A stretch of DNA of 64,000 bases from Pseudomonas svalbardensis (GCF_030053115.1 NZ_CP125619.1:3359501-3423500), one strand, 5' to 3'. Shown: positions 9,126-19,782, counted from the stretch's first letter. A program made the numbers and translations. Notes: generated from the letters alone by a model not told the origin.

Positions 9126-10460
9126 TTATTCCTCAGTCAACGCGGAACCTGCCCGGTCGAGCAGCGGTTTGAACAAATAGTTGAGGAGTGAACGTTCACC
9201 CGTGCGCACGAACATTTCCGCCGGCATGCCAGGCTTGATCACCAGACCGTTGAGTTTTTCCATGGCCTGATCGCTGACGCTGCTGCGCAGTACGTAATAG
9301 GGCGCACCGGTTTTCTCGTCGATCATCTGGTCGGCAGAGATCAGGCTGACTTCGCCGGGCACGCGGGGCGTGCGGCTCTGGTTGAACGCCGTGAACAGAA
9401 TGTCCACCGGCAAGTGCGTGCCGACCTTGTCGACCAGGTTGACAGGCAGGTGCCCTTCCACCTCCAGACTCGTCCCCTGAGGCACGATCTCCAGCAGGGT
9501 TTCGCCCTGACGCACCACCGCGCCCACGGTGTGAACCCCGAGGTTGACTGCAATGCCATTGGCCGTGGCGATGATCTCGCTGTGTTGCAGATCGAACCCG
9601 GCGGAAGTCAGCTGCTCTTCCAGCGTCACGCTTTTCAATTGCGCATCGGCCAGTTGGGTGCGGACCTCTTTCTGATATTCCTCGATGTGCTGTTGCAGTT
9701 TCAGCCGCGATTCGAGGATGCCCTGCTCCACACGACCGCTGTCTCCGGTGTTTTCTGCCAATTGTTGCTGAACCTGCGACAGCTGACGCTGGTACTCCAT
9801 TAACCGATTGCGCGGGATGTAGCCGTTATCCGCCAGGGGCTGAAGGTTGCTCAGCTGTTGTTGCAGAGAGCTGGCCTGGGCAGTCAAGTCGGTGCGGGCG
9901 CGGCGCATGCCGGCCAGTTGCGCGCTGGCGCCTTCGATGCTGGCGCGCAAGGCAGCCTGCTCGCGGGAAAACGCTTCACGGCGGCTGCTGAACAACTGCC
10001 GTTGACCTTCCAGCACCAAGGCCAGACGCGGGTCAGGATTGTTGCTCAGTTCAGCGGGGAAACTCACCTGTTTGAGGTTGTCCCGTTCACTCTGCCACCG
10101 CGCCAGACTGGCCCAGGCCATGCGGTATTGCGCTTGCAGCGATTGCACGTCAGCGGCGACTTGCGTCTGGTCGAGTTGGAACAATGGCTGGCCCTGCTTC
10201 ACCACTTGGCCCTCGCGCACCAAAATCTGGCTGACCACGCCACTGCTCATCGATTGCACGGCTTTGCGTTTGCCCGACACCACGACCGTGCCTTGCACGG
10301 GAATGCCTTGGTCAAGCGGCGCGAGACTGGCCCAGGTGAAGAAACTGCCGGCGCCGACGATCGCCAGAATCCAGCCCATGCGGACGAAGAAACGTGCGTC
10401 GCGCTCAGGGCGTTCTGCGATGTAGTCGTGTTCCATGGTGGCTTCGCTGATGTTGCTCAT
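9126..10460 (-). CDS. aprE: Type I secretion membrane fusion protein AprE (HlyD family)
   Basis: Periplasmic adaptor of the alkaline protease exporter, 444 residues. A short cytoplasmic N-terminus is followed by a single membrane segment (about residues 27-46, FVRMGWILAIVGAGSFF region), a lipoyl half-motif (VVSGKRKAVQSMSSG), long coiled coil (residues 130-275) and the HlyD C-terminal beta domain with VVRQGETLLEIVPQG. Its ATG overlaps the aprD stop codon by four bases (ATGA), so the two are translationally coupled. It bridges AprD and AprF. Confidence 0.94.
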   Translation of the reverse strand: MSNISEATMEHDYIAERPERDARFFVRMGWILAIVGAGSFFTWASLAPLDQGIPVQGTVVVSGKRKAVQSMSSGVVSQILVREGQVVKQGQPLFQLDQTQVAADVQSLQAQYRMAWASLARWQSERDNLKQVSFPAELSNNPDPRLALVLEGQRQLFSSRREAFSREQAALRASIEGASAQLAGMRRARTDLTAQASSLQQQLSNLQPLADNGYIPRNRLMEYQRQLSQVQQQLAENTGDSGRVEQGILESRLKLQQHIEEYQKEVRTQLADAQLKSVTLEEQLTSAGFDLQHSEIIATANGIAVNLGVHTVGAVVRQGETLLEIVPQGTSLEVEGHLPVNLVDKVGTHLPVDILFTAFNQSRTPRVPGEVSLISADQMIDEKTGAPYYVLRSSVSDQAMEKLNGLVIKPGMPAEMFVRTGERSLLNYLFKPLLDRAGSALTEE

Positions 10461-12232
10461 ACGCCCGAATTCCTTGTCGAGGGCTGATACTGCCGGCTCA
10501 TGCTGAGCCCGCCCGGTGCTTGCGCGGTTTTCTCCCGCGGCTGCTCCTGATTGGCTGCGAGTGCCTTAAGCACGTCCTGGCTTGCACCGAATGCTTGCAG
10601 GCGTCCTTCGTTGAGCACCAGTAGCTTGTCGGCCTGGGCCAGTGCCGAGGAGCGATGGGTCACCAGAATCACGCTGGTGCCTTGGGCTTTCATTTGCGCA
10701 ATGGCGCTGGCCAATGCTGCTTCGCCCACGGTATCGAGGTTGGAATTGGGTTCATCCAGCACCACCAGGCGCGGGTTGCCGTACAACGCGCGCGCCAGGG
10801 CCACGCGCTGCTTCTGGCCCCCGGATAAGCCGCTACCGTCCTCGCCGAGCACGGTGTCGTAGCCTTGCGGCATGCGCAGAATCAGTTCGTGAACACCGGC
10901 CTGCTGCGCGGCTTCAACGACTTTTTGCGGGTCCGCCTCGCTGAACCGGGCGATGTTTTCGGCGATGCTGCCGCTGAACAATTCGATGTCCTGAGGCAGG
11001 TAACCGATGTAGGGACCGAGATCGTCGCGGTTCCAGCGATGAATGTCCGCGCCGTCGAGCCGCACCGTACCGCCCAGCGTCGGCCAGACGCCAACGAGCA
11101 CCCGGGCCAACGTCGATTTGCCAGAACCGGAGGCGCCGAGCACGCCCAGCACTTCCCCTGCGCCGAGGCTGAAATTGACCAGATGCAGCGTGGCGGCCAG
11201 TTGCCCCGGCGGCGCGGCGCTGACCTGCTCGAACGTGATCTGACCCTTCGGCGACGGCAGCGCCATGGCCTCTTCACTCGGTGGAAAGGCTTGCAGCAAC
11301 GAATCAAGACGACGGTAAGCGAGCTTGGCGCCGCTCCACTGCTTCCACACAGCGATCAACTGATCGATGGGGCTCAGGACCCGCCCCATCAGAATGGAAC
11401 CGGCGATCATCATGCCGGCCGTCATATCACCCTTGATCACCAGCAATGCACCCAGACCCAGCACCAACGATTGCAGGCACAGGCGCAGGGCTTTGCTCAG
11501 AGAGCTGATGACGGCACCGGTGTCGCTGGCCTGGTTCTGCAAGCCGAGAAAACGCGAGTGCACCTGGAACCAGCGTTTACGCAACGCCCCGAGCATGCCC
11601 ATGGCCTGAATGGTTTCGGCGTTGTGCAGGTGACTGGTGGCCAGTTGGCTGGATTTCTGGGAAAACCCTGCGGCTTCGCCCAAGGGCTTTTTGGTCATTG
11701 TCTCGTTGAGGCAAGCAAGGCCGATCAACAGCACCGTGCCCGCCGTCGCAAACACGCCGAGCCAGACATTGAACAGGTAGATCACGAACAGATAGACCGG
11801 AAACCACGGCGCATCGAAGAAGGCAAACAGCGCAGGACCGGTGACGAATTGGCGAATTTGCGTCAGGTCCCCCAAGGCTTGCCCGGCGTTGCCCTCGCCC
11901 CGAAACAGGTTGCGCTCGAATGCGGCCTGATAAACCCGCAGGTTAAAGCGGCGCTCCAGTTGGCTGCCGATGCGGATAACGATGAAGCTACGCACGATCT
12001 CAAGCAAACCGATGAAGGCAAAGAACCCGACCACCATCAACGACAGCATCGCTAGGGTGGTTTCATTTTGCGAAGACAGCACGCGGTCGTAGACCTGGAG
12101 CATGTAAATCGACGGGACCAGCATCAGCACGTTAATTAACGCGGTAAAACAACCGACGCTGATCAGGATGCTCTTGTAGTCGCCCAGCGCTTTGAACAAG
12201 GGTGCGGTGGCCGGGCTCTTTACCATCTTCAT
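10457..12232 (-). CDS. aprD: Type I secretion ABC transporter AprD
   Basis: Inner membrane ATPase/permease of the AprDEF exporter, 591 residues. The first 320 residues carry the six-helix ABC transmembrane domain. The nucleotide-binding domain has Walker A GASGSGKST, signature LSGGQKQR and Walker B RLVVLDEP. It lacks the peptidase C39 domain, as is usual for RTX protease/lipase exporters. The start ATG at 12232 has AGGA 7 bases upstream. A gap of 187 bases separates it from inh and could hold its own promoter, but I could not identify one. Confidence 0.95.
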   Translation of the reverse strand: MKMVKSPATAPLFKALGDYKSILISVGCFTALINVLMLVPSIYMLQVYDRVLSSQNETTLAMLSLMVVGFFAFIGLLEIVRSFIVIRIGSQLERRFNLRVYQAAFERNLFRGEGNAGQALGDLTQIRQFVTGPALFAFFDAPWFPVYLFVIYLFNVWLGVFATAGTVLLIGLACLNETMTKKPLGEAAGFSQKSSQLATSHLHNAETIQAMGMLGALRKRWFQVHSRFLGLQNQASDTGAVISSLSKALRLCLQSLVLGLGALLVIKGDMTAGMMIAGSILMGRVLSPIDQLIAVWKQWSGAKLAYRRLDSLLQAFPPSEEAMALPSPKGQITFEQVSAAPPGQLAATLHLVNFSLGAGEVLGVLGASGSGKSTLARVLVGVWPTLGGTVRLDGADIHRWNRDDLGPYIGYLPQDIELFSGSIAENIARFSEADPQKVVEAAQQAGVHELILRMPQGYDTVLGEDGSGLSGGQKQRVALARALYGNPRLVVLDEPNSNLDTVGEAALASAIAQMKAQGTSVILVTHRSSALAQADKLLVLNEGRLQAFGASQDVLKALAANQEQPREKTAQAPGGLSMSRQYQPSTRNSGV

Positions 12233-12419
12233 GGGTTATTCCTGAGGTGTTATTCCTCGCCCTAGCTGGCGAAGTTTCCATTAACTGTCCGCGCAGGGGC
12301 GGATATAGGCTTTGCGGGAACGTTTACAAACTAATAACAACTTTTCGTGGGCGACAGGGCGCTTCGATTAGTTGTGTTGTGCTTATGTCGGCAATGACGA
12401 ACGCTATAGTCGAATCGTG

Positions 12420-12845
12420 TTATTGCACCTGGCGCACAAGTGTTATGACCAGATCGGATTTCAATGTGGCTTTATACGAACCATCGCGTTGGCGGCTGAG
12501 AAATAGAATCTTCGAACCTTCTTTGCCGGTGATCGCCAGGCCATCCGGCTCCGGGAACCAGCCAATCGCAGATTCGCCGTCCAGCCAGGCGCTGAGACAA
12601 TCGGCGCCCTCACCCAGCGTCTGTTTCGGTTGAAAGTCGATGACGCAGACGTTGGACGGTTTGTCCTGCAACGCCTGGGACTCTGGCGAGTCATCTTTGG
12701 CGATCAGGGTCGCCTGCCATTTGCCTGCCAGTTCCGAGGGGTCTGCTAATTTCAGGCTGCTCGCCATGGCTAAATCTCCAAAAAACATCATGAACGTCGC
12801 CAATAGCCACGCGGTTGTTCTGTAGGTGAAGCCGTTATGGATCAT
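12420..12845 (-). CDS. inh: Periplasmic inhibitor of alkaline metalloprotease (Inh/AprI)
   Basis: Small beta-barrel inhibitor that binds the active-site cleft of serralysins and protects the periplasm, 141 residues. A signal peptide spans about residues 1-27 (hydrophobic run WLLATFMMFF, ending AMA), followed by a SSLKLADPSEL N-terminal strand typical of the trunk that inserts into the protease. Two cysteines (in SNVCVI and GADCLS) match the family disulphide. It lies 67 bases downstream of aprA in the same direction, the usual order in P. fluorescens. Confidence 0.9.
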   Translation of the reverse strand: MIHNGFTYRTTAWLLATFMMFFGDLAMASSLKLADPSELAGKWQATLIAKDDSPESQALQDKPSNVCVIDFQPKQTLGEGADCLSAWLDGESAIGWFPEPDGLAITGKEGSKILFLSRQRDGSYKATLKSDLVITLVRQVQ

Positions 12846-12912
12846 AAGGCGCTTTACTCATTTCAAGGGGCAGAGAGCAGCGCGTCTGCGCCGCCCTCCT
12901 TTTCACCTCACA

Positions 12913-14439
<1,527 letters not shown>

Positions 14440-14610
14440 CTATCACTCGCCCAATGAAGGCGAAAGAAAACTGACACAATTTGAAATCAACCGTCTACAT
14501 TTTTTTTGACGTCAAATTGAGTTGTTCCTGCAAGTACCCGGAAACAATGGCTGCGCTGTCGAAATATTGTTTGTTAGATGGCGATTTGCGCAAATTGTCT
14601 GACGATTGGT

Positions 14611-14627
14611 TATTTAATTATTAAATA
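14611..14627. promoter_or_regulatory. Palindrome, candidate operator upstream of aprA
   Basis: TATTTAATTATTAAATA is a perfect inverted repeat with 8-base arms and a single central base, about 240 bases upstream of the aprA start. Its A/T-only content could suit an H-NS-like (MvaT) or other AT-preferring regulator, but chance occurrence in AT-rich DNA is possible. Confidence 0.3.
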
Positions 14628-14746
14628 GAGGTAAGTTGCTTTTTGTCGATGGGATCTCACTTTTAGTGAGTTATTGAGATGAGTGCCAGCGCAGTGCCAT
14701 CAACTAAATTAAATGTTTGGTGCATACCGACTCACATACGGCCAGT

Positions 14747-14780
14747 AAAATACCGTCCACCGGAAATCCCTGGCGGACGG
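14747..14780 (-). terminator. Candidate terminator after the 153-residue orphan gene
   Basis: On the minus strand, six bases after the stop codon, CCGTCC pairs with GGACGG around an imperfect inner stem, followed by TATTTTACT. The T tract is interrupted, so termination efficiency is uncertain. Confidence 0.45.
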
Positions 14781-14786
14781 ACGCGT

Positions 14787-15248
14787 TTAAAATTGCGAAA
14801 TCTCAAAGACGACCTCTACGTGGTAGTGATCCCTTCCCACCTTAGACGTTTGAAAATCCAGCTTGCCGTTGACAGGCTGCTGGGGATAGCTGTTCTGGAT
14901 GCCGACCGTGCCTGTCGTCGCGTCGAATTCGATCGTCCCGCCGTCCGACAAATTGCGTGATGAATAGCTCAGGTAAAGTATCCGCTCATCCCCCGTCTCA
15001 TAATTACCACTCGCGTCTTTCTGACTGAGTCGTACCCCTACCACCACTGTCCTGCCTTCTCTTTCGGGGTCCTGCATCGTGCCATGAAAGCGTAGCGTCC
15101 CTTGCTGTTCGTCCCGCCAGATCCACGTGGCGTTAAAAGGGTATTTTTTTTCAGTGTACAGATTAGTGATGTTTCCCTTGATGGTGCCTTTGGCCTCGCC
15201 CTTTGCGGTTTCCGAGGTTTCGGATGGGCTCAATGGTTTGCTGGACAT
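14787..15248 (-). CDS. Hypothetical protein, 153 residues
   Basis: I do not recognise the family. The start ATG at 15248 (MSSKPLS) has GGGAG 8 bases upstream, which is better than an in-frame extension to 15272. There is no signal peptide or membrane segment. The first 20 residues are polar and rich in Ser, Thr, Lys and Glu. The remainder alternates hydrophobic and polar residues in a beta-rich pattern (YPFNATWIWRDEQ, GTLRFHGTMQD, GGTIEFDAT, HYHVEVVFEI), compatible with a small beta-sandwich. It stands alone between the apr block and the amine cluster and has its own probable terminator. Confidence 0.7.
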   Translation of the reverse strand: MSSKPLSPSETSETAKGEAKGTIKGNITNLYTEKKYPFNATWIWRDEQQGTLRFHGTMQDPEREGRTVVVGVRLSQKDASGNYETGDERILYLSYSSRNLSDGGTIEFDATTGTVGIQNSYPQQPVNGKLDFQTSKVGRDHYHVEVVFEISQF

Positions 15249-15392
15249 GGTGAATCTCCCTGGCTTCAGCACGGGCGATTATTCGCCTGCGTTTGCCCAG
15301 CTATTTAGCAAGAAAACTATATGGCTGTAACCTGTCATAAATGACAGGTATAAGAATCGAATTTTTATTCCGAATACTTAGTTCGCGGGCAC

Positions 15393-15426
15393 AAAAAACC
15401 AGACGCCATCAATCCGGATGGCGTCT
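15393..15426 (-). terminator. Rho-independent terminator after potF-like gene
   Basis: On the minus strand AGACGCCAT pairs with ATGGCGTCT (15401-15409 with 15418-15426) around an eight-base loop, followed by GG and a T6 run. It sits about 20 bases beyond the stop codon and ends the amine cluster transcript. Confidence 0.85.
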
Positions 15427-15444
15427 ACCCGATACTGACGTCCC

Positions 15445-16530
15445 TCAACTCCCGGTACGAATCTTGTTCCAGACCCGCGTGCGCACTCGGTCGATGTTCA
15501 GCGGCATCGCCTCCAGCGCAAACAATTTCCCCATCATGTCCGTGCTCGGGTAGACCTTGGTGTCATTCTTGATCGCCGGGTCGATCAGGCTGTCGGCCTG
15601 CTCGTTACCGTTGGCGTAGTGCACGTAGTTGCTGATGCTGGCCATGACGTCCGGGCGCAGCAGGTAGTTCATGAAGGCGTAGCCGGCCTTTTCGTCCGGG
15701 GCGTCTACCGGCATGGCGACCATGTCGAACCAGATCGCGGCGCCTTCCTTGGGAATCGAATAGCCAATGTCGACGCCGTTCTTGGCTTCTTTCGCGCGGT
15801 TTTCGGCTTGCAGAATGTCACCGGAGAAGCCGACGGCCACGCAGATGTCGCCATTGGCCAGATCGCTGGTGTACTTGGACGAGTGGAAATAGCTGATATA
15901 CGGGCGGACTTTCATCAGCAGCGCTTCAGCCTTCTTGTAGTCTTCCGGGATCTTGCTGTGATGCGGCAGGCCCAGGTAGTTCAGTGCCGCCGGCAACAGT
16001 TCGGGGCCGTTGTCGAGGATGGCCACGCCGCACTTCTGCAGCTTTTGCATGTTCTCGGGCTTGAAAATCAGGTCCCAGGAGTCCACTGGCGCGTCATCAC
16101 CCAACACGGCCTTGACCTTGGCGATGTTGTAACCGATGCCGGTGCTGCCCCAGAGGTACGGGAAGCCGTGTTCGTTGCCCGGATCGTTGGTTTGCAAGGC
16201 CTTGAGCAACACCGGGTTAAGGTTTTTCCAGTTCGGCAGTTGGCTCTTGTCGAGCTTCTTCAGCGCCACACCTTGAATCTGCCGCGCCATGAAGTGGTTG
16301 GACGGGAAGACCACATCGTAGCCGGATTTGCCGGTCATCAATTTGCCGTCGAGGGTTTCATTGCTGTCGAAGACGTCGTAACTGAACGCGATGCCGGTTT
16401 CTTTCTGGAAGTTTTTGGTCGTGTCCGGGGCGATGTATTCCGACCAGTTGTAGATCTTGACGGTCTCGGCTGCGTGGCCGAGGGTCGCGAAGAGCGCAAG
16501 TGGAGCCAGAGTCAGTGTCTTTCGGATCAT
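15445..16530 (-). CDS. Polyamine ABC transporter substrate-binding protein (PotF/SpuD-like)
   Basis: Periplasmic binding protein of 361 residues for putrescine/spermidine-type amines. The signal peptide is residues 1-20, ending GHAAE. The mature N-terminus KIYNWSEYIAPDT and the segments GYDVVFPSNHFMARQ and YLWGSTGIGYN are characteristic of the PotD/PotF family. Cognate permease and ATPase genes are not beside it, so it may serve a transporter encoded elsewhere. It is last in a co-directional set with a cupin and an FAD amine oxidoreductase, which points to uptake and oxidation of one amine substrate. Confidence 0.9.
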   Translation of the reverse strand: MIRKTLTLAPLALFATLGHAAETVKIYNWSEYIAPDTTKNFQKETGIAFSYDVFDSNETLDGKLMTGKSGYDVVFPSNHFMARQIQGVALKKLDKSQLPNWKNLNPVLLKALQTNDPGNEHGFPYLWGSTGIGYNIAKVKAVLGDDAPVDSWDLIFKPENMQKLQKCGVAILDNGPELLPAALNYLGLPHHSKIPEDYKKAEALLMKVRPYISYFHSSKYTSDLANGDICVAVGFSGDILQAENRAKEAKNGVDIGYSIPKEGAAIWFDMVAMPVDAPDEKAGYAFMNYLLRPDVMASISNYVHYANGNEQADSLIDPAIKNDTKVYPSTDMMGKLFALEAMPLNIDRVRTRVWNKIRTGS

Positions 16531-16590
16531 GAGTCGATTCCTGTTTGGTTTGTCTTCTTTTTATTGGAGGGCTGGCAGGCAATCAGAGGA

Positions 16591-16932
16591 TCAAAAAATC
16601 AAAACGTAGGTCTTGCGCACGGTTTCCTGGATATCCCAGATGCCGAGGCTGTTGGCTGGCAACATCAGTGCATCGCCGGCTTCTATGTGCAGGGTTTCAC
16701 CGTCATCCGGGGTAAACGTGCAGCGCCCCTGGATGAAGTGACAGAACTCCTGGGCGACGATCTGCCGCCGCCAGCGGCCGGGCGTGCATTCCCAGACGCC
16801 GGTTTCGACGCCATCGTCGCGTTCAACGCTGGTGGTCGAGGCCACCGCCACAGGCATGCCCAGTGGGACGGCGACCGGATTCGACTCTTCCAGCTCCAGG
16901 GTTGCGGTGTTCTTGAATTGCGTGATGCTCAT
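16591..16932 (-). CDS. Small cupin-domain protein
   Basis: Single-domain cupin of 113 residues of the cupin_3/DUF861 type. The signature includes WECTPGRWRR and then QEFCHFIQGRCTFTPDDG with EAGDALMLPA. Proteins of this family are often found beside amine or amino-acid oxidases, and the enzymatic role is unknown. It lies 44 bases after the FAD oxidoreductase stop codon and 60 bases before potF, so the three are probably one transcript. Confidence 0.85.
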   Translation of the reverse strand: MSITQFKNTATLELEESNPVAVPLGMPVAVASTTSVERDDGVETGVWECTPGRWRRQIVAQEFCHFIQGRCTFTPDDGETLHIEAGDALMLPANSLGIWDIQETVRKTYVLIF

Positions 16933-16975
16933 GGGAGTACCTGTCGATTGAGCCTATGGATGAAGAGCGTGCCGT

Positions 16976-18379
16976 TTACTGCATGAAGCCTTCCATAAAG
17001 CCGGCAATACCGGTGGCCAGTTTGCGACGCCAGGGTGCGGTGGCCGGGTTGGCCAGGGTCTGGTCTTCGTGGGCGAAGCTGCGGATGATCGCGTTGTAAC
17101 CAAGCCAGCGGCAGGGCTCCGGTTCCCAGGCCCGGAGCGTGTCGAGCCCTCCCTGGATGACCCACGGCTGGCGGACCAGCTCGGTGTCGCGCTGCAGAAT
17201 CAGGTCGGCCAGGGTCCGGCCGCCCAGGTTGCTGGCACCGACGCCCTCCCCGCCATAGCCACCCGACAAGGCGATGCCGCTGGCCTGATCGCACAGCATG
17301 TGCGGTTTGAAACGCCGGGACATTCCCAGATTGCCGCCCCAGGCATGGGTAATCCGCGAGTTCTTGAGCTGCGGGAAGAGTTCGCCAAACAGATAACGCC
17401 GCAGCTCCACTTCGCTGGTGGTCAAGTCGAAGTCATGGCGCAACTTGGCAGCGAACTGATAACCGCCCCGCGCGCCGAACACCAACCGGTTGTCAGCCGT
17501 GCGCTGGCCGTAAGTGACCTGGCGACTGTTTTCGCTGAAGGCCTGGCCGCGACTCAGGCCGATTTCATCCCACGTGGCAGCGGATAGCGGCTCGGTGGCC
17601 ACTATCAAGCTTTGCACCGGCAGCTGATAGCGCCCCAACGGGGGCAAAGTGACCGAGTAACCTTCGACCGCCGGCACGATCCAACGGCTGCGAACCGAGG
17701 CTTTCGCCGTACGCAGGCCACCCGATTGCCATTGGGTGACCGGGCTGTTCTCGTAGATCCTGACGCCCATTTTCTCCACCGTCCGAGCCAGACCTCGTAC
17801 CAACTTTGCCGGGTGAATGGTCGCGACGTGCGGTGCATAGATACCGCCATAAGGTTTGGCGACTCTGATCTGTTGCGCCAACTGCTCGGGGCTAAGCCAG
17901 CGGTAATCGCTTTCGGTCAATCCCTGGCTATAGAGCGTGTCGAGATAGTGCCGAAGGCTGGCTTCCTGTTCCGGATAGCGGGCAGCGCAATACAGTGCCC
18001 CACCTTTGCGGTAATCGCAGTCGATGTCTTCACGCTCGAGGACCCTACCGACTTCATCCGGAATGCCGTGCAGCAAATCGAAAGAAGCCCGGCGCTGTTC
18101 GAGCGGCAAGTCGGCGAGCAAGCGGTCTTCGCCCAACACATTGCCCATCAGCCAACCGCCGTTACGCCCCGAGGCGCCAAAACCGGCGGTTTGCGCTTCA
18201 ACAATGGCAATATTCAGGTCAGGCGCCAGGCGCTTGAGGTAGTACGCGGTCCAGAGCCCGGTGTACCCCGCGCCAATGATGGCGACGTCGACGTCCAGAT
18301 CCTGTTCCAGCGCCGGACGCGCCAATAATGGCTCGTCGAGTTGATCCATCCACAAACTGATTGTGCGCCACGCCGACAT
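16976..18379 (-). CDS. FAD-dependent amine oxidoreductase (PuuB/DAO family)
   Basis: Flavoprotein of 467 residues of the D-amino-acid oxidase fold. The ADP-binding motif VAIIGAGYTGLWTAYYL is followed by the GFGASGRNGGW segment seen in gamma-glutamylputrescine oxidases. The C-terminal FAD contact SGGYGGEGVG is present. I took the ATG at 18379 (MSAWRTI), with GGAG 7 bases upstream, over a GTG 15 bases earlier. With the polyamine-binding protein and cupin downstream, oxidation of an amine or gamma-glutamyl-amine is likely; the exact substrate cannot be read from the sequence. Confidence 0.88.
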   Translation of the reverse strand: MSAWRTISLWMDQLDEPLLARPALEQDLDVDVAIIGAGYTGLWTAYYLKRLAPDLNIAIVEAQTAGFGASGRNGGWLMGNVLGEDRLLADLPLEQRRASFDLLHGIPDEVGRVLEREDIDCDYRKGGALYCAARYPEQEASLRHYLDTLYSQGLTESDYRWLSPEQLAQQIRVAKPYGGIYAPHVATIHPAKLVRGLARTVEKMGVRIYENSPVTQWQSGGLRTAKASVRSRWIVPAVEGYSVTLPPLGRYQLPVQSLIVATEPLSAATWDEIGLSRGQAFSENSRQVTYGQRTADNRLVFGARGGYQFAAKLRHDFDLTTSEVELRRYLFGELFPQLKNSRITHAWGGNLGMSRRFKPHMLCDQASGIALSGGYGGEGVGASNLGGRTLADLILQRDTELVRQPWVIQGGLDTLRAWEPEPCRWLGYNAIIRSFAHEDQTLANPATAPWRRKLATGIAGFMEGFMQ

Positions 18380-18429
18380 GCAAGACTCCGCCACTCAAAC
18401 TTCGATGGCGTCGATCCTAGTGCGTGGAC

Positions 18430-19245
18430 TTAGAGGCTGTCTTGCGCGCGTGCACGCAAAGAAATTTGTTTTACGTAGGCCTTGGGCGACTGGCCGGTGT
18501 GCTGGCGGAAGCAGCTATAAAACGCCGACAGCGAATTGAACCCGGCGGCAAACGCCAGTTCGTCGATACGCAGTGGCGGCGTGGCGTTATCCAGTGCCGC
18601 GAGCAAATGCTGCAGGCGCGCCTGGTTGACGTATCGGTAGAAGCTCTGGCCAAGCACCTGATTCAGCAGATAGGAAATCTGATTGCGGCTGTACCCGCAT
18701 TCCTTCGCCACCCGTTGCAGGTCGAGTTCGGGATCGAGGTAAGGTTGTTGGCGCTGAAAGTACTGCTGCAAATCTTCAGCCATGAAGCTCAGCTGGCGTG
18801 CAGATAGCCCGAGTCGACTGACCGCAGGGCGTTGGCTGCTGGCGGCTTTGCTGACGGGCTGTTCATGCACCAGCGAGGCATATTCGTTGACCCGCCAGAT
18901 CAGTCCGTCACGTACGGTAATCGCCTCGCTGGCCCGGAATGACACCAGGCCTTCACCGCCGCGAAGGGTTATACGGTACTGAATGAACGCCGTGTTGCCG
19001 TCCAGACGGATACGGTCCGAATGCTCCAGGGCCTCATCAGGATCGCGGGGCATGCTGCTGCGCACGTATTCACGTAGTTCGGACAGCCCCATCACACGGT
19101 TCTGGAAAAAATCGCTGTACTGAATCTCTGGGTGATAGAGCGCCATCACCCCGTCCAGGTCCCGGTGTTTCCAGCGCAAGTGATAACGCATCACCGTGTC
19201 GCCCGTGGCCTGGGTTTGCAGCGGACCATCATCATCGGCGTGCAT
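18430..19245 (-). CDS. AraC-family regulator with N-terminal SnoaL/NTF2-like domain
   Basis: Two-domain protein of about 271 residues. The first 120 form an NTF2/SnoaL-like fold (WKHRDLDGVMALYHPE, SDRIRLDGNTAFIQYRI, ITVRDGLIWRVNEY). The last 100 are an AraC/XylS helix-turn-helix (VAKECGYSRNQISYLLNQ, then LAFAAGFNSLSAFYSCFRQ). An NTF2-like sensor replaces the usual cupin or GATase sensor. The start is uncertain: ATG 19245, TTG 19305 and ATG 19191 all lack a clear ribosome site. It lies 51 bases upstream of the FAD oxidoreductase on the same strand and probably controls that operon. Confidence 0.85.
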   Translation of the reverse strand: MHADDDGPLQTQATGDTVMRYHLRWKHRDLDGVMALYHPEIQYSDFFQNRVMGLSELREYVRSSMPRDPDEALEHSDRIRLDGNTAFIQYRITLRGGEGLVSFRASEAITVRDGLIWRVNEYASLVHEQPVSKAASSQRPAVSRLGLSARQLSFMAEDLQQYFQRQQPYLDPELDLQRVAKECGYSRNQISYLLNQVLGQSFYRYVNQARLQHLLAALDNATPPLRIDELAFAAGFNSLSAFYSCFRQHTGQSPKAYVKQISLRARAQDSL

Positions 19246-19489
19246 AAAGGACTCGGCGAGAAAAAGCCGAGCTTGCCGAAATTCCGTCTCAGCTTCAATG
19301 GCCAACCAATGGTGGCCAACTGCCTAAGAACCGCCATCCACGTGACCTGCATCAAAAAAAACTGAACCAATCGCTAAACGGCCTGAAAAATCCACATTAG
19401 TTTCACATCCGGATGCTACTTTTAAAGGCAGTCACCGGTTGAGCCATTGAAGGCTCTTCCCTCCTAACATGAGCTAAAGGAAGCGCTCG

Positions 19490-19513
19490 ATGAATAAGGC
19501 GGGCTACACATGA
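19490..19513 (+). CDS. Possible 7-codon leader peptide coupled to the DUF1652 gene
   Basis: ATG at 19490 has a strong ribosome site (AAAGGAAG, 6 bases upstream), and the frame reads Met-Asn-Lys-Ala-Gly-Tyr-Thr-stop. Its TGA overlaps the ATG of the DUF1652 gene as ATGA. The sequence ATGAATAA-GG recurs at both starts, so this may be a small start-site duplication and not a selected leader. Confidence 0.35.
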   Translation: MNKAGYT

Positions 19514-19782
19514 ATAAAGGGTTCAGTAAAGTCACCTTTCCAAACGCCTGCCAGCTGATGCGCTGGCATTTTCATCCCATGGGTTTCGAGGCGAGCATGG
19601 ATGCGCCGGGCAGCATGATTGCCCGTCTATTTGACCGTGCCAGTGGCGAGACCATGATCGCCATCGCCGGCATTCCTTGCGCGACGGTAATGAATGCTGC
19701 GGATGTAGAACGGATAATCGAAGCGGTGGAAGACGAGCTTGAGGCTTTCATTCCGCCAGCCGCCCTCAGGAGCTATGCCTGA
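19510..19782 (+). CDS. DUF1652 family protein
   Basis: Protein of 90 residues matching the Pseudomonas-restricted DUF1652 family (CQLMRWHFHPMGFEASMDAP, then ATVMNAADVERIIEAVEDEL). No function is known. There is no signal peptide or membrane segment. The start ATG at 19510 has AAGG 9 bases upstream and also overlaps the stop of a 7-codon reading frame. A strong terminator follows 20 bases after the stop codon, so it is a monocistronic unit, converging on the helicase gene. Confidence 0.88.
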   Translation: MNKGFSKVTFPNACQLMRWHFHPMGFEASMDAPGSMIARLFDRASGETMIAIAGIPCATVMNAADVERIIEAVEDELEAFIPPAALRSYA

